Positions 52,085 to 60,737 of a stretch of 64,000 nucleotides of DNA are shown here, in pieces (positions within the stretch are counted from its first letter, which is position 1; the number at the start of each line of letters is the position of its first letter). A model generated the notes under the pieces. The model did no database searches and was not told the DNA's origin. It was given only the letters and a program-made list of their open reading frames with translations. The DNA is from Bacillus sp. V2I10 (GTDB lineage Bacteria; Bacillota; Bacilli; Bacillales; Bacillaceae): assembly GCF_030817055.1 (NCBI RefSeq), contig NZ_JAUSYV010000001.1, positions 5,108,001 through 5,172,000 of the forward strand. Direction: 5' to 3'. Made by a program: the position numbers and the translations under genes.

Positions 52085-52855
52085 ATGAACAAAATAAATA
52101 CGTTTAATGAGCTCCACTCAACAGAAGATTTATTATTTTTAGGCAATGCCTGGGACCACCTGTCTGCTTTGGCACTTGAAAAAGCAGGGTTTAAGGCAAT
52201 TGGCACGACAAGCTTTGGAATTGCCCGTTCCCTTGGATTTGCAGATGGTGAAAACATTGATTTTGATAGTCATTTAAAGATGATTAAATTGATTGCGGTT
52301 TCTGTTAAAATCCCCGTATCTGCAGACATTGAGGCTGGCTATGGAGGAGACATAGATACAATCGTTTCTAATGTGTTAAGAACAGCTGATGCAGGTGTCG
52401 CAGGTATTAACATTGAGGATTCACTGAAGAAACAAAAGGGGCTTAAAGAAGTTGAGCAGCACAGCCGCTTATTGTCAAAGATGAGAACAGAGTTAGATCG
52501 TGCCGGCTTTGAAGGATTTTATATTAATGCCCGAATCGATACGTATCTTCAAAAGGAACATCCACTTTTGGAAACAATCGATCGGGCAAAGGCATACGCA
52601 GAAAGCGGAGCCAGCGGAATTTTCGTTCCCGGTTTGTCAGTAGATGAAGAAATAAAAGAAATTGTCTTTCATGTAAACGCCCCGCTAAATATTTTATCTT
52701 TACCCGGGCTAACGAATTGTAATAAGCTTAAAGAATTAGGAGTTAAACGCTTCAGCTTCGGAAATGCGCTATCGGACAAAATGATCTCTTTATTAGAAAT
52801 GAATGCAGCTCACTTATTAGAGTATAGCGATACTGCACACTTATATGAGAAATAA
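52085..52855 (+). CDS. isocitrate lyase/PEP mutase family protein
   Basis: A 256-residue TIM-barrel of the PEP mutase/isocitrate lyase superfamily. It has FLGNAWDHLSALALEKAGFK, ADIEAGYGGDIDTIVSNVLR with the Mg-binding Asp/Glu, and GINIEDSLKKQKG. The K-K-C-G-H catalytic motif of isocitrate lyase is absent, so it is a lyase or C-C/P-C bond enzyme of unknown substrate, as in many such Bacillus proteins. TTAGGAGG lies before the ATG. Twenty-two bases separate it from adaA. Confidence 0.82.
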   Translation: MNKINTFNELHSTEDLLFLGNAWDHLSALALEKAGFKAIGTTSFGIARSLGFADGENIDFDSHLKMIKLIAVSVKIPVSADIEAGYGGDIDTIVSNVLRTADAGVAGINIEDSLKKQKGLKEVEQHSRLLSKMRTELDRAGFEGFYINARIDTYLQKEHPLLETIDRAKAYAESGASGIFVPGLSVDEEIKEIVFHVNAPLNILSLPGLTNCNKLKELGVKRFSFGNALSDKMISLLEMNAAHLLEYSDTAHLYEK

Positions 52856-52877
52856 CCTGGATGCGGGGTGCTCTATC

Positions 52878-53435
52878 ATGCCGGATGTCAACCTTTCTTT
52901 TGAAGAAAAATGGGAGAAAATCATTGCTTGTGATCAAACATATGATGGGTTATTTTTTACGGCAGTGAAAACAACTAAAATCTATTGCCGTCCTTCTTGC
53001 CGATCCAGAAAGCCTAAAAAAATAAATGTTGAATTTTACAATGACCTAATAAGTGCAGAACAAGCCGGATTTCGTGCTTGCAAGAGATGTCAGCCAGAAA
53101 TAGATCACTCTCCACATATTGCACTTGTCAGAAAGGTTATTGCTTTCCTGGTAAACAATTATAATCAAAAGCTCCAATTACAGGATATTGCAGCTCATGC
53201 CGGGGTAAGTACGTTTTATCTCGAACGGCTGTTCAAACTGGAAACGGCTGAAACTCCACGAACCTATTTAGAAAAAATAAGAGTCGACAAGGCCGTTCAT
53301 CTTCTGATAAACACAGACAAAAATAATCTGGATATTTGCTTTGAGACTGGGTTCCAAAGTCCTTCAAATTTTTACAAGGTATTTCGCCGCTTGAAAAATT
53401 GTTCGCCAAGTGAATATCGAAACCTTTCCAGCTAA
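52878..53435 (+). CDS. adaA: AdaA-like methylphosphotriester transferase/activator
   Basis: A 185-residue protein with the Ada N-terminal zinc/methyl-acceptor domain (GLFFTAVKTTKIYCRPSCRS, then FRACKRCQPE: the four-Cys set) and a C-terminal AraC-type helix-turn-helix (LQLQDIAAHAGVSTFYLERL, DICFETGFQSPSNFYKVFRR). Methylation of the Cys by DNA phosphotriesters turns it into a transcription activator of the alkylation response. The ATG at 52878 has GGGGTG upstream; the upstream ATG at 52845 would overlap the preceding gene. No adaB follows in this window. Confidence 0.9.
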   Translation: MPDVNLSFEEKWEKIIACDQTYDGLFFTAVKTTKIYCRPSCRSRKPKKINVEFYNDLISAEQAGFRACKRCQPEIDHSPHIALVRKVIAFLVNNYNQKLQLQDIAAHAGVSTFYLERLFKLETAETPRTYLEKIRVDKAVHLLINTDKNNLDICFETGFQSPSNFYKVFRRLKNCSPSEYRNLSS

Positions 53436-53456
53436 AGAGCTTGAAGGAACCAAAAT

Positions 53457-53491
53457 CAAAAGGCTCTGCCTTTTTCAGGTAAAGCCTTTTG
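53457..53491. terminator. bidirectional terminator between adaA and hemAT
   Basis: CAAAAGGCT/AGCCTTTTG outer stem with an inner CTGCC...CAGGT pairing and T runs, between convergent genes. Confidence 0.75.
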
Positions 53492-53513
53492 AGTGAATAG
53501 ATACGAATGGAAT

Positions 53514-54821
53514 TTATAGCTGTTTCTCCGCTTTTTGCAGTAAAACGTTGGCCAGTTCCGATAAGCTTTCAGTCGTTTTATTAATTTCTTGAATGGAATC
53601 AACAATTGCGTCCAAATCCACTTTATTCCGCCCAAACATTTCCGTGTAATTCTCCATCTCCATTTTTACAGTTACCAGACCGCTTCTAACTTGTGCAATT
53701 TGAGATTGAGAGGTTTGAGTTGAATCGTTCATCGAACTCATGATAGAGACAATCGTATCCATATGCTTATTGCTGTTTGATATTAATGAGTTTATCTCGT
53801 TGCTCGTTCTTTTAGAATCTTCCGCAAGCTTTCTGACTTCACTAGCTACAACAGCAAAGCCTTTTCCATGATCCCCTGCCCGTGCAGCTTCAATTGATGC
53901 ATTTAGTGCCAGTAAATTCGTTTGATCTGCAATGCCTTCAATTTCTTTCGTCATTCTCGTAATTTGATCTGAAATGCCTTTAAGGTTGCCGATGCCTTCA
54001 AGAGAGTTTTCCACTTTTTCAATAACCTCTCCAAACGCTGAAACCATTTCGTCCATCTGTTCTTCGTTCTTGTTCGTCAAATTCAGGAGGTTTTTGCTGC
54101 TCTTTTGAGTTGATTGAATTTCTTCCCGGATTTGTTCGGCCTTTGAGCTTGTATCGTTCATAGTAGAGTCTGTAAGTTGAACAGATGCGGCCATTTCCTG
54201 GCTGATGGAAGACAGCTCCCGTTGAAGGTTTACATTTTCTTCATTCAGATCATTCAGCTCATTCATTCTTTTTTGCATATATTGATCAACTACAAGCTGT
54301 GAATCCAGATTTATGGCATGTGTAATAGCCAGCAGGGCCACAGAGAGTTTTTGAGGCTCATTTTGAAGCACCTGAATGACTTTTGGAATCAGCAGGGAGC
54401 TGAATGCCGAGTATGTCGCCAAAAACCATGTAACAGGCAAGTGAGCACTGTTATGCGTTCCGCCGATACGGTATCTCATCTCAAAAAATCGTTCATCCAT
54501 TTCACCGCTCAGCAGACTTTTAAAATAATCAGCAAACACTGATTTTAAGCGCGCTCTGGTCGAATGATCCATATCAATCCTGCTTAATACAGGCTGTTTA
54601 TATAAGTGATTCAGCACTGTTTCAAGGATCTCATCAAGCAGCGGCATAACAACAGGGTTCAGTTCTTTTAATGTTTCGAGCTGTTCATTGGTATAACCCA
54701 TGTAAGCAAGCCTCGAAGACAATTCTTTATCTTCAACAAATACTATATGTTTATTATCAGGAAACCCCATGACCGGATTAAATGGTTCTGCCGTCTGTTT
54801 TTTTGAGAATAGTGTCAGCAT
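53514..54821 (-). CDS. hemAT: heme-based aerotaxis transducer HemAT
   Basis: A 435-residue soluble chemoreceptor: N-terminal globin-coupled sensor (about 1-180) and C-terminal methyl-accepting signalling domain. The proximal heme ligand is His123 in RIGGTHNSAHLP, the same number as in B. subtilis HemAT. The signalling hairpin shows the highly conserved IADQTNLLALNASIEAARAG followed by GKGFAVVASEVRKLAEDS. It detects oxygen and signals to CheA. The start ATG at 54819-54821 is behind AGGGGT; an upstream ATG at 54842 adds 7 residues without better spacing. Monocistronic. Confidence 0.95.
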   Translation of the reverse strand: MLTLFSKKQTAEPFNPVMGFPDNKHIVFVEDKELSSRLAYMGYTNEQLETLKELNPVVMPLLDEILETVLNHLYKQPVLSRIDMDHSTRARLKSVFADYFKSLLSGEMDERFFEMRYRIGGTHNSAHLPVTWFLATYSAFSSLLIPKVIQVLQNEPQKLSVALLAITHAINLDSQLVVDQYMQKRMNELNDLNEENVNLQRELSSISQEMAASVQLTDSTMNDTSSKAEQIREEIQSTQKSSKNLLNLTNKNEEQMDEMVSAFGEVIEKVENSLEGIGNLKGISDQITRMTKEIEGIADQTNLLALNASIEAARAGDHGKGFAVVASEVRKLAEDSKRTSNEINSLISNSNKHMDTIVSIMSSMNDSTQTSQSQIAQVRSGLVTVKMEMENYTEMFGRNKVDLDAIVDSIQEINKTTESLSELANVLLQKAEKQL

Positions 54822-54928
54822 GCTCGTACCCCTTATTTTCAATTAGTTATAAAAATGACATTCTATCCTTACTATCGGCATAAAAAGATAAAACTAAAGT
54901 CCCAAATCTTTTTATTGTCTGCAAAAAA

Positions 54929-54958
54929 AAAGCACAAATCTTTTGCGATCTGCACTTT
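54929..54958 (-). terminator. intrinsic terminator of the lia operon
   Basis: AAAGTGCAGATC pairs with GATTTGTGCTTT (12 pairs counting G-U) with a 6-base loop, then TTTTTTT on the minus strand. Confidence 0.75.
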
Positions 54959-54986
54959 GTCCTCACTCTATGTATCCCTGCAAGCC

Positions 54987-55619
54987 TTATTGTACAAGGG
55001 AATGCTTAAATGCATAAATAACGGCTTGTGTGCGGTCTTGCACGCCAAGCTTGCTTAAGATATTGCTTACATGTGTTTTCACTGTTTTTAATGCTATAAA
55101 TAACTCATCTGCAATTTCCTGATTCGTTTTTCCTTCTGCAACGAGCAGCAGAATCTCCATTTCCCTGGCGGTCAGCTCATCATGAGGGTTATGAACAGGT
55201 TTTTGACGCATTTTCATCATCATTTTCCCAGTGACCTCTGGTTCAAGAACAGATTGTCCATGAAAGGTATTCCGGACTGCATTTGCGATTTCGCTTGCTT
55301 TAGATGTTTTCAGCATATAGCTTGTCGCACCTGCTTCTAGAGCAGGATATACTTTTTCATCGTCCAAAAAGCTTGTGACAATAATGATTTTGGCTTCCGG
55401 CCAGTTCTCGATGATTTGTCTGGTCGATTCAATCCCGTCCATTCCTTCCATGACAAGATCCATTAAGATAATGTCAGGCCGGAGCTCGAGCGCAAGTTCG
55501 ATTGCTTTAAAGCCGTTATCAGCTTCACCGACTACTTCGATGTCGCTTTGAGCGGCTAAATAGGATGACACACCAATCCGCACCATTTCATGATCATCTA
55601 CAAATAAAACTTTAATCAT
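54987..55619 (-). CDS. liaR: cell-envelope stress response regulator LiaR
   Basis: A 210-residue NarL-type response regulator. The phospho-acceptor is Asp54 in IILMDLVMEGMDG, and the LuxR-type output helix-turn-helix is LTAREMEILLLVAEGKTNQE then IADELFIALKTVKTHVSNIL. The ATG at 55617-55619 overlaps the liaS stop by 8 bases; a 3-residue longer start is possible. LiaR activates liaI-liaH on lipid II-cycle antibiotic damage. Last gene in the operon. Confidence 0.95.
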   Translation of the reverse strand: MIKVLFVDDHEMVRIGVSSYLAAQSDIEVVGEADNGFKAIELALELRPDIILMDLVMEGMDGIESTRQIIENWPEAKIIIVTSFLDDEKVYPALEAGATSYMLKTSKASEIANAVRNTFHGQSVLEPEVTGKMMMKMRQKPVHNPHDELTAREMEILLLVAEGKTNQEIADELFIALKTVKTHVSNILSKLGVQDRTQAVIYAFKHSLVQ

Positions 55620-56652
55620 TATTCTCACCCCTTACAATTGGTATTTTAACCTCAAGCTTCGTTCCTTTTCCGGGGAAGCTCACTATTTTCATCGTGCCTC
55701 CAAGCAGTGCTGCACGTTCGTGCATATTCTGCAGACCATAGCTTCCTGTCTTAGCTGCATCTACTTTAAATCCTACTCCATCATCCATCACTCTAAGCAA
55801 AATCAGTTCATCCCGTTGAATAAAAAGCACTTCAAGTGTTTCTGCTTTTGAATGGCGCAGTGTATTTGAAACAGATTCCTGCAGAATGCGGAAAAGGTGA
55901 TCTTCAATTCCTTTATCAAGCTTCATCTCTTCCATTTTCCATGAGATCTCCATCGGAACCTTCTGCTGCAGCTCTTCTAACAGCTCCTGCATCCCTTCAT
56001 GAAGCGTTTTCCCCTTTAGGGCGGCCGGTCTGAGATGCAAAAGAAGAGCCCTCATTTCCAGCTGAGATTGATGAATCATCTGCTCGACCATGCTTAATTG
56101 TTTATTTTCTGCCTCACTGCGATGATCAGCTGATTCATTGACTGCCGACATCATCATGGATGCGGCAAAAAGCTGCTGACTGACAGAATCATGAAGCTCC
56201 CTTGCAAGCCTGTTGCGCTCTTCTGAAACAATTTTTTGAATGCGCTTTTCCTGCTCTTCCGCTTTTTCATTTGCAAGCTTTTGAGAAAGCTTTGTTTGCT
56301 CTGTCATGTGCTTTTGAAGATTGCGCAGATGAATCCAGATTTTTTCAAACTCTCCTGACTTTCGGCTAAAAGCGCCATCTACATACTTTCCCTGCTCCAG
56401 CTGTGAAAGTCCATCCGACAGCTGTGCAATATCGCTTCGCAGAAAAATCCCCGAGAGAAAGCCGAGAAACAAGCCAATTAAAAGACTGACTGCAGGAACG
56501 AAATAGATAAAAGGAAGATCCAGCATTTCGCTTTCCCATAAAATGCTCCAGTCATCAAGCGGAAACATAACAAAAAAACTGGCAGATAAGAAGATGAGAA
56601 CGGAAAAAGAAATGGCTGCACCTAACGCCATTTGCCGAAAAATGCTGCTCAT
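55612..56652 (-). CDS. liaS: cell-envelope stress sensor kinase LiaS
   Basis: A 346-residue histidine kinase (intramembrane-sensing type): two N-terminal helices with a short extracellular loop of about 25 residues, a HAMP-like linker, H-box RLARELHDSVSQQLFAASMM with His154, N-box ILQESVSNTLRHSKAETLEV, and GVGFKVDAAKTGSYGLQNM as the G-box. Coupled to liaF by a 4-base overlap. Confidence 0.94.
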   Translation of the reverse strand: MSSIFRQMALGAAISFSVLIFLSASFFVMFPLDDWSILWESEMLDLPFIYFVPAVSLLIGLFLGFLSGIFLRSDIAQLSDGLSQLEQGKYVDGAFSRKSGEFEKIWIHLRNLQKHMTEQTKLSQKLANEKAEEQEKRIQKIVSEERNRLARELHDSVSQQLFAASMMMSAVNESADHRSEAENKQLSMVEQMIHQSQLEMRALLLHLRPAALKGKTLHEGMQELLEELQQKVPMEISWKMEEMKLDKGIEDHLFRILQESVSNTLRHSKAETLEVLFIQRDELILLRVMDDGVGFKVDAAKTGSYGLQNMHERAALLGGTMKIVSFPGKGTKLEVKIPIVRGENND

Positions 56653-57380
56653 ATCCTTTTCACCTCTAGATCACCAACTATCGAAGATGTCACCACTTTT
56701 ACCTTTTGCACGGCATCCTCGTAGCCTTTTGTCTGATACGAAACAACCTGATTAAAAACCTTTGGCTCACGATGTTCAAAGATGGATACAGCTCCGGCCC
56801 ATGAAGAATGCTGAAAAGCTGCATCAAGCTCATAAGGGAGAAGGATTTTCACATTTCCGATGACATTCCGGATGACAATGATGCATTCTTCCTTCGGCAA
56901 TACGGTGTTGCTGAGATCGATGATCGTGTCTCCGATTCCGCTTTGGATATTAATATCATTCCATTCATAGATTTCTTCTGCAGAAGTCTGCTGGCCAAAA
57001 ACGTTGTTGCCGAACAGTGGTTTCTTATAAACAACATCTTCTTTTTGCAGAGAAATGGATTCTTTTATTTCAGGTGTAATAACGGCTGGCTTTTTTTTAG
57101 ACTGCCTGTATTGAAACAATAAATAAATGGCGAAAGCGAAAATCAAAAATTTTACTGCCCATAAATTCATGACCGTGATAACCAAACTAATTAAGCCAAA
57201 CCAAAAGAGAAGTTTTCCCGTTTTCCTGGCAAGGCGTTTTTTCCCAAGATATATGCAGATTGATGAGAAAAACAGAAAAAAGATAAGCCCTCCATGATCA
57301 AATAGGACTTCAAGCATAAGCAGCACGATTCCAATGAGTAAAATATACGTCATCATATCAGCGTTCGCTTTTTTGAGCAT
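56649..57380 (-). CDS. liaF: LiaF, inhibitor of LiaS/LiaR signalling
   Basis: A 243-residue membrane protein: about four N-terminal hydrophobic helices (YILLIGIVLLMLEVLFDHGG, FLFFSSICIYLG, and two more up to residue 95), then a cytoplasmic beta-rich DUF2154-type domain (GDTIIDLSNTVLPKEECIIV, RNVIGNVKILLPYELDAAFQ). LiaF keeps the kinase off without stress. Upstream is liaH with a 77-base gap; no liaG intervenes. Confidence 0.92.
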   Translation of the reverse strand: MLKKANADMMTYILLIGIVLLMLEVLFDHGGLIFFLFFSSICIYLGKKRLARKTGKLLFWFGLISLVITVMNLWAVKFLIFAFAIYLLFQYRQSKKKPAVITPEIKESISLQKEDVVYKKPLFGNNVFGQQTSAEEIYEWNDINIQSGIGDTIIDLSNTVLPKEECIIVIRNVIGNVKILLPYELDAAFQHSSWAGAVSIFEHREPKVFNQVVSYQTKGYEDAVQKVKVVTSSIVGDLEVKRI

Positions 57381-57457
57381 ATGGGCTTACCTCCTTCCGT
57401 CCCAATTTTGTTTTAAAAAGGCGCAGAAATCTACGCCTTCTTTAGAATACCATGTTT

Positions 57458-58102
57458 TTATTGTGCAATAGAATCTTCTTTTTTAAGTTCTTTTTCAAGC
57501 TGTGCAATTCTGCCATCAATTGTATTGCGGTGATAGCCTGTATTGACCTGATGCTCTAAGCGCTCAAGATAGTTTTCCATCTCATCAAAGCGGCCATACG
57601 AACCTGCTGAATAGCTGCTGCTGTCTAATACTTTGTTCATGCGGTGAGTGGCGCGTGCTGTATTTTCACGGCCCATCAGTTCCATGCGCTTGATATACAT
57701 GTCCTTTAGTTTATGCTTCATTTCTTCATACTTGCGTTCAAGATCCTCTAATTGACGAGTCACTTCTTTTAGGGATTCGCTCAGTCTTACTGTACGCTCC
57801 TGATACTGTTCATGTTCTCTCACTGCAAATTCATGCAGTTCTGTCTCGCCGGCCTGTGCCGCAATTTCTGCCTGGCGCTTGCGTTTTTCAGTAAGGTGCT
57901 CTGCCTGCTTATATTCGCGTGTGAATTCTTCTTTTAATAAATACTGTCTTTCCACAAGCTTTCGGACCTTATCAGTTTCCTGCTCGCATTCTCTTAAGTA
58001 TTGATTCAGCAAAGAGATTGGGTTTTTTTTCTCTTTTTGATCTAGAATTTCGTGAAAATCTGCCGTGATTGTTTCCTTAATTCTTGTAAACAAATTACTC
58101 AT
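57458..58102 (-). CDS. liaH: LiaH, PspA/IM30 family phage-shock protein
   Basis: A 214-residue coiled-coil protein of the PspA/VIPP1 family: SNLFTRIKETITADFHEILD at the N-terminus, NPISLLNQYLRECEQETDKV, then long charged heptad repeats to about residue 165. It forms large oligomers on stressed membranes and is the main product of Lia induction. AGAGGAGAGGT lies before the ATG. It follows liaI by 21 bases. Confidence 0.95.
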   Translation of the reverse strand: MSNLFTRIKETITADFHEILDQKEKKNPISLLNQYLRECEQETDKVRKLVERQYLLKEEFTREYKQAEHLTEKRKRQAEIAAQAGETELHEFAVREHEQYQERTVRLSESLKEVTRQLEDLERKYEEMKHKLKDMYIKRMELMGRENTARATHRMNKVLDSSSYSAGSYGRFDEMENYLERLEHQVNTGYHRNTIDGRIAQLEKELKKEDSIAQ

Positions 58103-58123
58103 TTTTTACCTCTCCTCTTTCAA

Positions 58124-58477
58124 TTATTGATTTTTTTTCATTTCTGCCCATTGTCTTTCAAAATTTGTGAATGGGTCGTTTGATTCTTCTTTAAAAGCAG
58201 TCTTTTCTTTCTTATTCCATTTCTTATAGACAACATAAAGGATGTAAGCTGCGACTGCACCAAGTACGGCTGGAAGATTTGATGCCGACGCACATAAGGC
58301 AATGATTCCGGCGATTGCCCAGAAAACTTTCATTCCAGTTGAATCAGTCTTCATGAATCCTTTATACGAGTAATAAAGGATAACCAGGCTGATGGCCAGT
58401 GCCAGCATTGGGGCAAGATTTGCAAGCAGGACTATGGCTGCAATTCCCCCTGCGATCAATAAACCGAATTTTTTCAT
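58124..58477 (-). CDS. liaI: LiaI-like membrane anchor
   Basis: A 117-residue membrane protein. Three or four hydrophobic segments (FGLLIAGGIAAIVLLANLAP, LALAISLVILYYSYKGF, MKVFWAIAGIIALCASASNL, LGAVAAYILYVVYK) are followed by a charged C-terminal tail of about 27 residues ending FTNFERQWAEMKKNQ. In B. subtilis LiaI anchors LiaH to the membrane; this tail may perform that contact. First gene of the operon; AAAGGAGG is 6 bases before the ATG. Confidence 0.85.
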   Translation of the reverse strand: MKKFGLLIAGGIAAIVLLANLAPMLALAISLVILYYSYKGFMKTDSTGMKVFWAIAGIIALCASASNLPAVLGAVAAYILYVVYKKWNKKEKTAFKEESNDPFTNFERQWAEMKKNQ

Positions 58478-58572
58478 TTTCTGTTCCTCCTTTCTATATC
58501 TCTATCCTACCTTCCCTGCGATTTTCTCATAACGAGCCTGAGCTTTATTTTGAACTCAGACTTGAGGCGTAG

Positions 58573-58587
58573 CAGTCCATGAGACTG
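58573..58587 (-). promoter_or_regulatory. candidate LiaR site upstream of liaI
   Basis: CAGTC-5-GACTG inverted repeat about 100 bases upstream of the liaI start, followed by a related CAAGTCTGAGTT element toward the gene. Lia-type operators contain AGTC/GACT half-sites, but the match is short and not decisive. Confidence 0.3.
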
Positions 58588-58716
58588 GCATGATTCAACA
58601 AGATTTCGCCTAATATATTAAATTTTTATATAATTTTAAAAATTCCCTCTTGTCCAATACTTCTTTCCTTGTTATCATAATGAACATTCAACTATGTAAC
58701 TACAGGAGGCATTTTA

Positions 58717-58917
58717 GTGAAAAAGCAATATTTTATTGGATTACTTATTTTTATCCCATTATTACAGGTTATCTTGCTTCCTTTCGTAAACAGGATCGAT
58801 CCGATCATACTCGGGTTGCCGTTCCTTCACTTTTGGCTCTTCCTATGGATTGCCCTGACTCCTTTATGTACGTGGGGAATCTTTAAAATCCAAAAGAATC
58901 AGGGAGGTCATGAATGA
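58717..58917 (+). CDS. yhjC: DUF3311 small membrane protein (YhjC-like)
   Basis: A 66-residue protein with two membrane helices (FIGLLIFIPLLQVILLPFVN and FLHFWLFLWIALTPLCTWGI), starting at GTG 58717 behind AGGAGG. The family is nearly always encoded directly before an SSS transporter, as here, where the next gene overlaps by 4 bases; it is probably an accessory subunit of that transporter. Confidence 0.87.
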   Translation: MKKQYFIGLLIFIPLLQVILLPFVNRIDPIILGLPFLHFWLFLWIALTPLCTWGIFKIQKNQGGHE

Positions 58918-60404
58918 TGCAGCAGGGAAATGTGACAGCACTAAGTATTACGATTTTCATCATTTTAACGGTTGTATTAATTGGATTTATAGCCGGACGT
59001 GATAAAGCATCGAGAAGCTCTGTTGAAGAGTGGTCAGTTGGAGGCAGAAAATTTGGAGGACTGCTTGTCTGGTTTTTAGTAGGTGCTGATCTATACACCG
59101 CTTATACCTTTCTTGGTTTGACCAGTACAGCATTTCAGGCCGGGAGCATTGCCTTTTTCGCGATTCCTTATTCGGTGCTCGCGTACTTTATCGCTTATTT
59201 TTTCCTTCCGAAGCTCTGGAAGGTGGCAAAAGAATTTCAGCTGACAACACTCGCCGATTATGCACGCGAACGCTTTGACAGCAAGCTGCTTTCGTCGTTA
59301 ATTGCCATCGTCGGCGTACTTATGCTGATTCCTTATATTGATTTGCAGCTCAGCGGTATTATGGACACATTGCGTGTTGCCGGAACTGGATATATCAATG
59401 TAACCGTCGTTGTTATTACCTCTTTTTTCTTAGTTGCACTGTATACTTTCTTCAGTGGAATCAAAGGTCCAACATACACAGCCATTATTAAAGATGTTCT
59501 TGTATGGGCCATTATGCTTTTCATGGTTGCATCTCTTCCAATTATTCACTTCGGGGGATGGACACCGATGATCGATAAAGTAGTGACAGAGGCTCCGCAG
59601 CTTTTAACAATCCCTGAATCAGGACCAAAAGGGCTGATGTGGTTCTCAAGTGCGGCAGTCGTCTCGTCTCTTGCCCTGTTTATGTGGGCTCATGCTGCTA
59701 CAGGTGTATTTACAGCAAGAAGCGCAGATGCCATCCGTAAGAATTCCATATTTTTGCCTTTATATAATGTCGTTTTAATTCTTGTCATCTTCATAGGATT
59801 CATTGCTTTTCTTGTTCTGCCGGGAGATACGGATCCTCGTTTTGCACTGCTGACGCTGATTCAGACATCCTATGGCGGTGTTGCACAGGGCCTCGCTTAT
59901 TCAACAATTGCCCTTGCTTCTCTCATTCCATGCTCCATTATGGCAATTGGCGCATCGAATTTATTCGCTAATAATATCTATAGAGATTTAATTAATCCCC
60001 GGGTAAAACCGGCAAAGCTGACAATGATTACAAGAAGCATGGTTTTTCTAGTAATCGGATTAGCCTTAATCTTTGGATTATTATTTCCGACTGCTCTAGT
60101 ATCCCTGCAGCTGCTTGGGGTATCAGGAATGGTTCAGATTTTCCCTGCCATCGTGCTCAGCCTCTTTTGGCAAAAGCAGACGAAGGAAGCAACCATTATC
60201 GGTCTCATCGTAGGACTCGTGGTAACATTCACAGTATATGGAACAGGCCTTTCGTTTGGAGTTTATGAAGGTTTCTGGGGATTATCAGCTAACTTCTTAA
60301 CTCTATTCATCTTAAATCCGATTTTTTCAGCAAAAACAAACCATGTTGCCCATTTCCTTTTTAAGGATAAAAAGCAGCATGAACCTATCAGAAAAGGCGC
60401 TTAA
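58914..60404 (+). CDS. yhjB: sodium:solute symporter family protein (YhjB-like)
   Basis: A 496-residue SSS transporter with about 13 helices: EWSVGGRKFGGLLVWFLVGA, the TAYTFLGLTSTAFQAG Na-site region, FFLVALYTFFSGIKGPTYTA and GVSGMVQIFPAIVLSLFW. Homologous to YhjB; the substrate is not known, and the family includes proline, pantothenate and monocarboxylate carriers. Translationally coupled to yhjC and ended by a strong terminator. Confidence 0.9.
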   Translation: MMQQGNVTALSITIFIILTVVLIGFIAGRDKASRSSVEEWSVGGRKFGGLLVWFLVGADLYTAYTFLGLTSTAFQAGSIAFFAIPYSVLAYFIAYFFLPKLWKVAKEFQLTTLADYARERFDSKLLSSLIAIVGVLMLIPYIDLQLSGIMDTLRVAGTGYINVTVVVITSFFLVALYTFFSGIKGPTYTAIIKDVLVWAIMLFMVASLPIIHFGGWTPMIDKVVTEAPQLLTIPESGPKGLMWFSSAAVVSSLALFMWAHAATGVFTARSADAIRKNSIFLPLYNVVLILVIFIGFIAFLVLPGDTDPRFALLTLIQTSYGGVAQGLAYSTIALASLIPCSIMAIGASNLFANNIYRDLINPRVKPAKLTMITRSMVFLVIGLALIFGLLFPTALVSLQLLGVSGMVQIFPAIVLSLFWQKQTKEATIIGLIVGLVVTFTVYGTGLSFGVYEGFWGLSANFLTLFILNPIFSAKTNHVAHFLFKDKKQHEPIRKGA

Positions 60405-60445
60405 CAAAAAACAGGTACATCCAAGAGATGTACCTGTTTTTTGTT
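60403..60445. terminator. strong bidirectional terminator after yhjB
   Basis: AACAAAAAACAGGTACATC pairs completely with GATGTACCTGTTTTTTGTT (19 pairs, 5-base loop). Confidence 0.92.
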
Positions 60446-60737
60446 TTATTACCTTTACAAAGAATTGGATTTCACTTCGTTCCCAATGCGTTTGAAATGC
60501 AGAAGGTGCATGCTGTGAAATCAGATAACACAACGGTATTAATGGAGAGATCTTCACTGTGTTGAATTTATCCGGCTTTTTTCTGTTTATATCCGGATTC
60601 CCTATTTTTATCGGGCACTATCCGATATTCCATACAAAAAACAGCCGGTCACAGCCCTTTTAATAAAGTGGTTTCCTTAATTGGCAATAAGGGGATAATA
60701 AAAAGAAAAGTGCAATATTAAGGAGGCTGTCCCCATT
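60446..60737. other. intergenic spacer, no gene seen
   Basis: An AT-rich stretch with several ATCCG words (near 60571, 60594, 60629) but no open frame with a ribosome site. The promoter and the AGGAGG for the SDR gene lie at its end. Confidence 0.5.

Noticed and set aside
58573..58587. Calling this palindrome a definite LiaR box
   Set aside because: Only 5-bp arms match and I cannot recall the full consensus with certainty; listed only as a low-confidence site.
60446..60737. Possible small RNA or repeat with recurring ATCCG words
   Set aside because: The words have no regular spacing, no stable hairpin and no promoter or terminator of their own.
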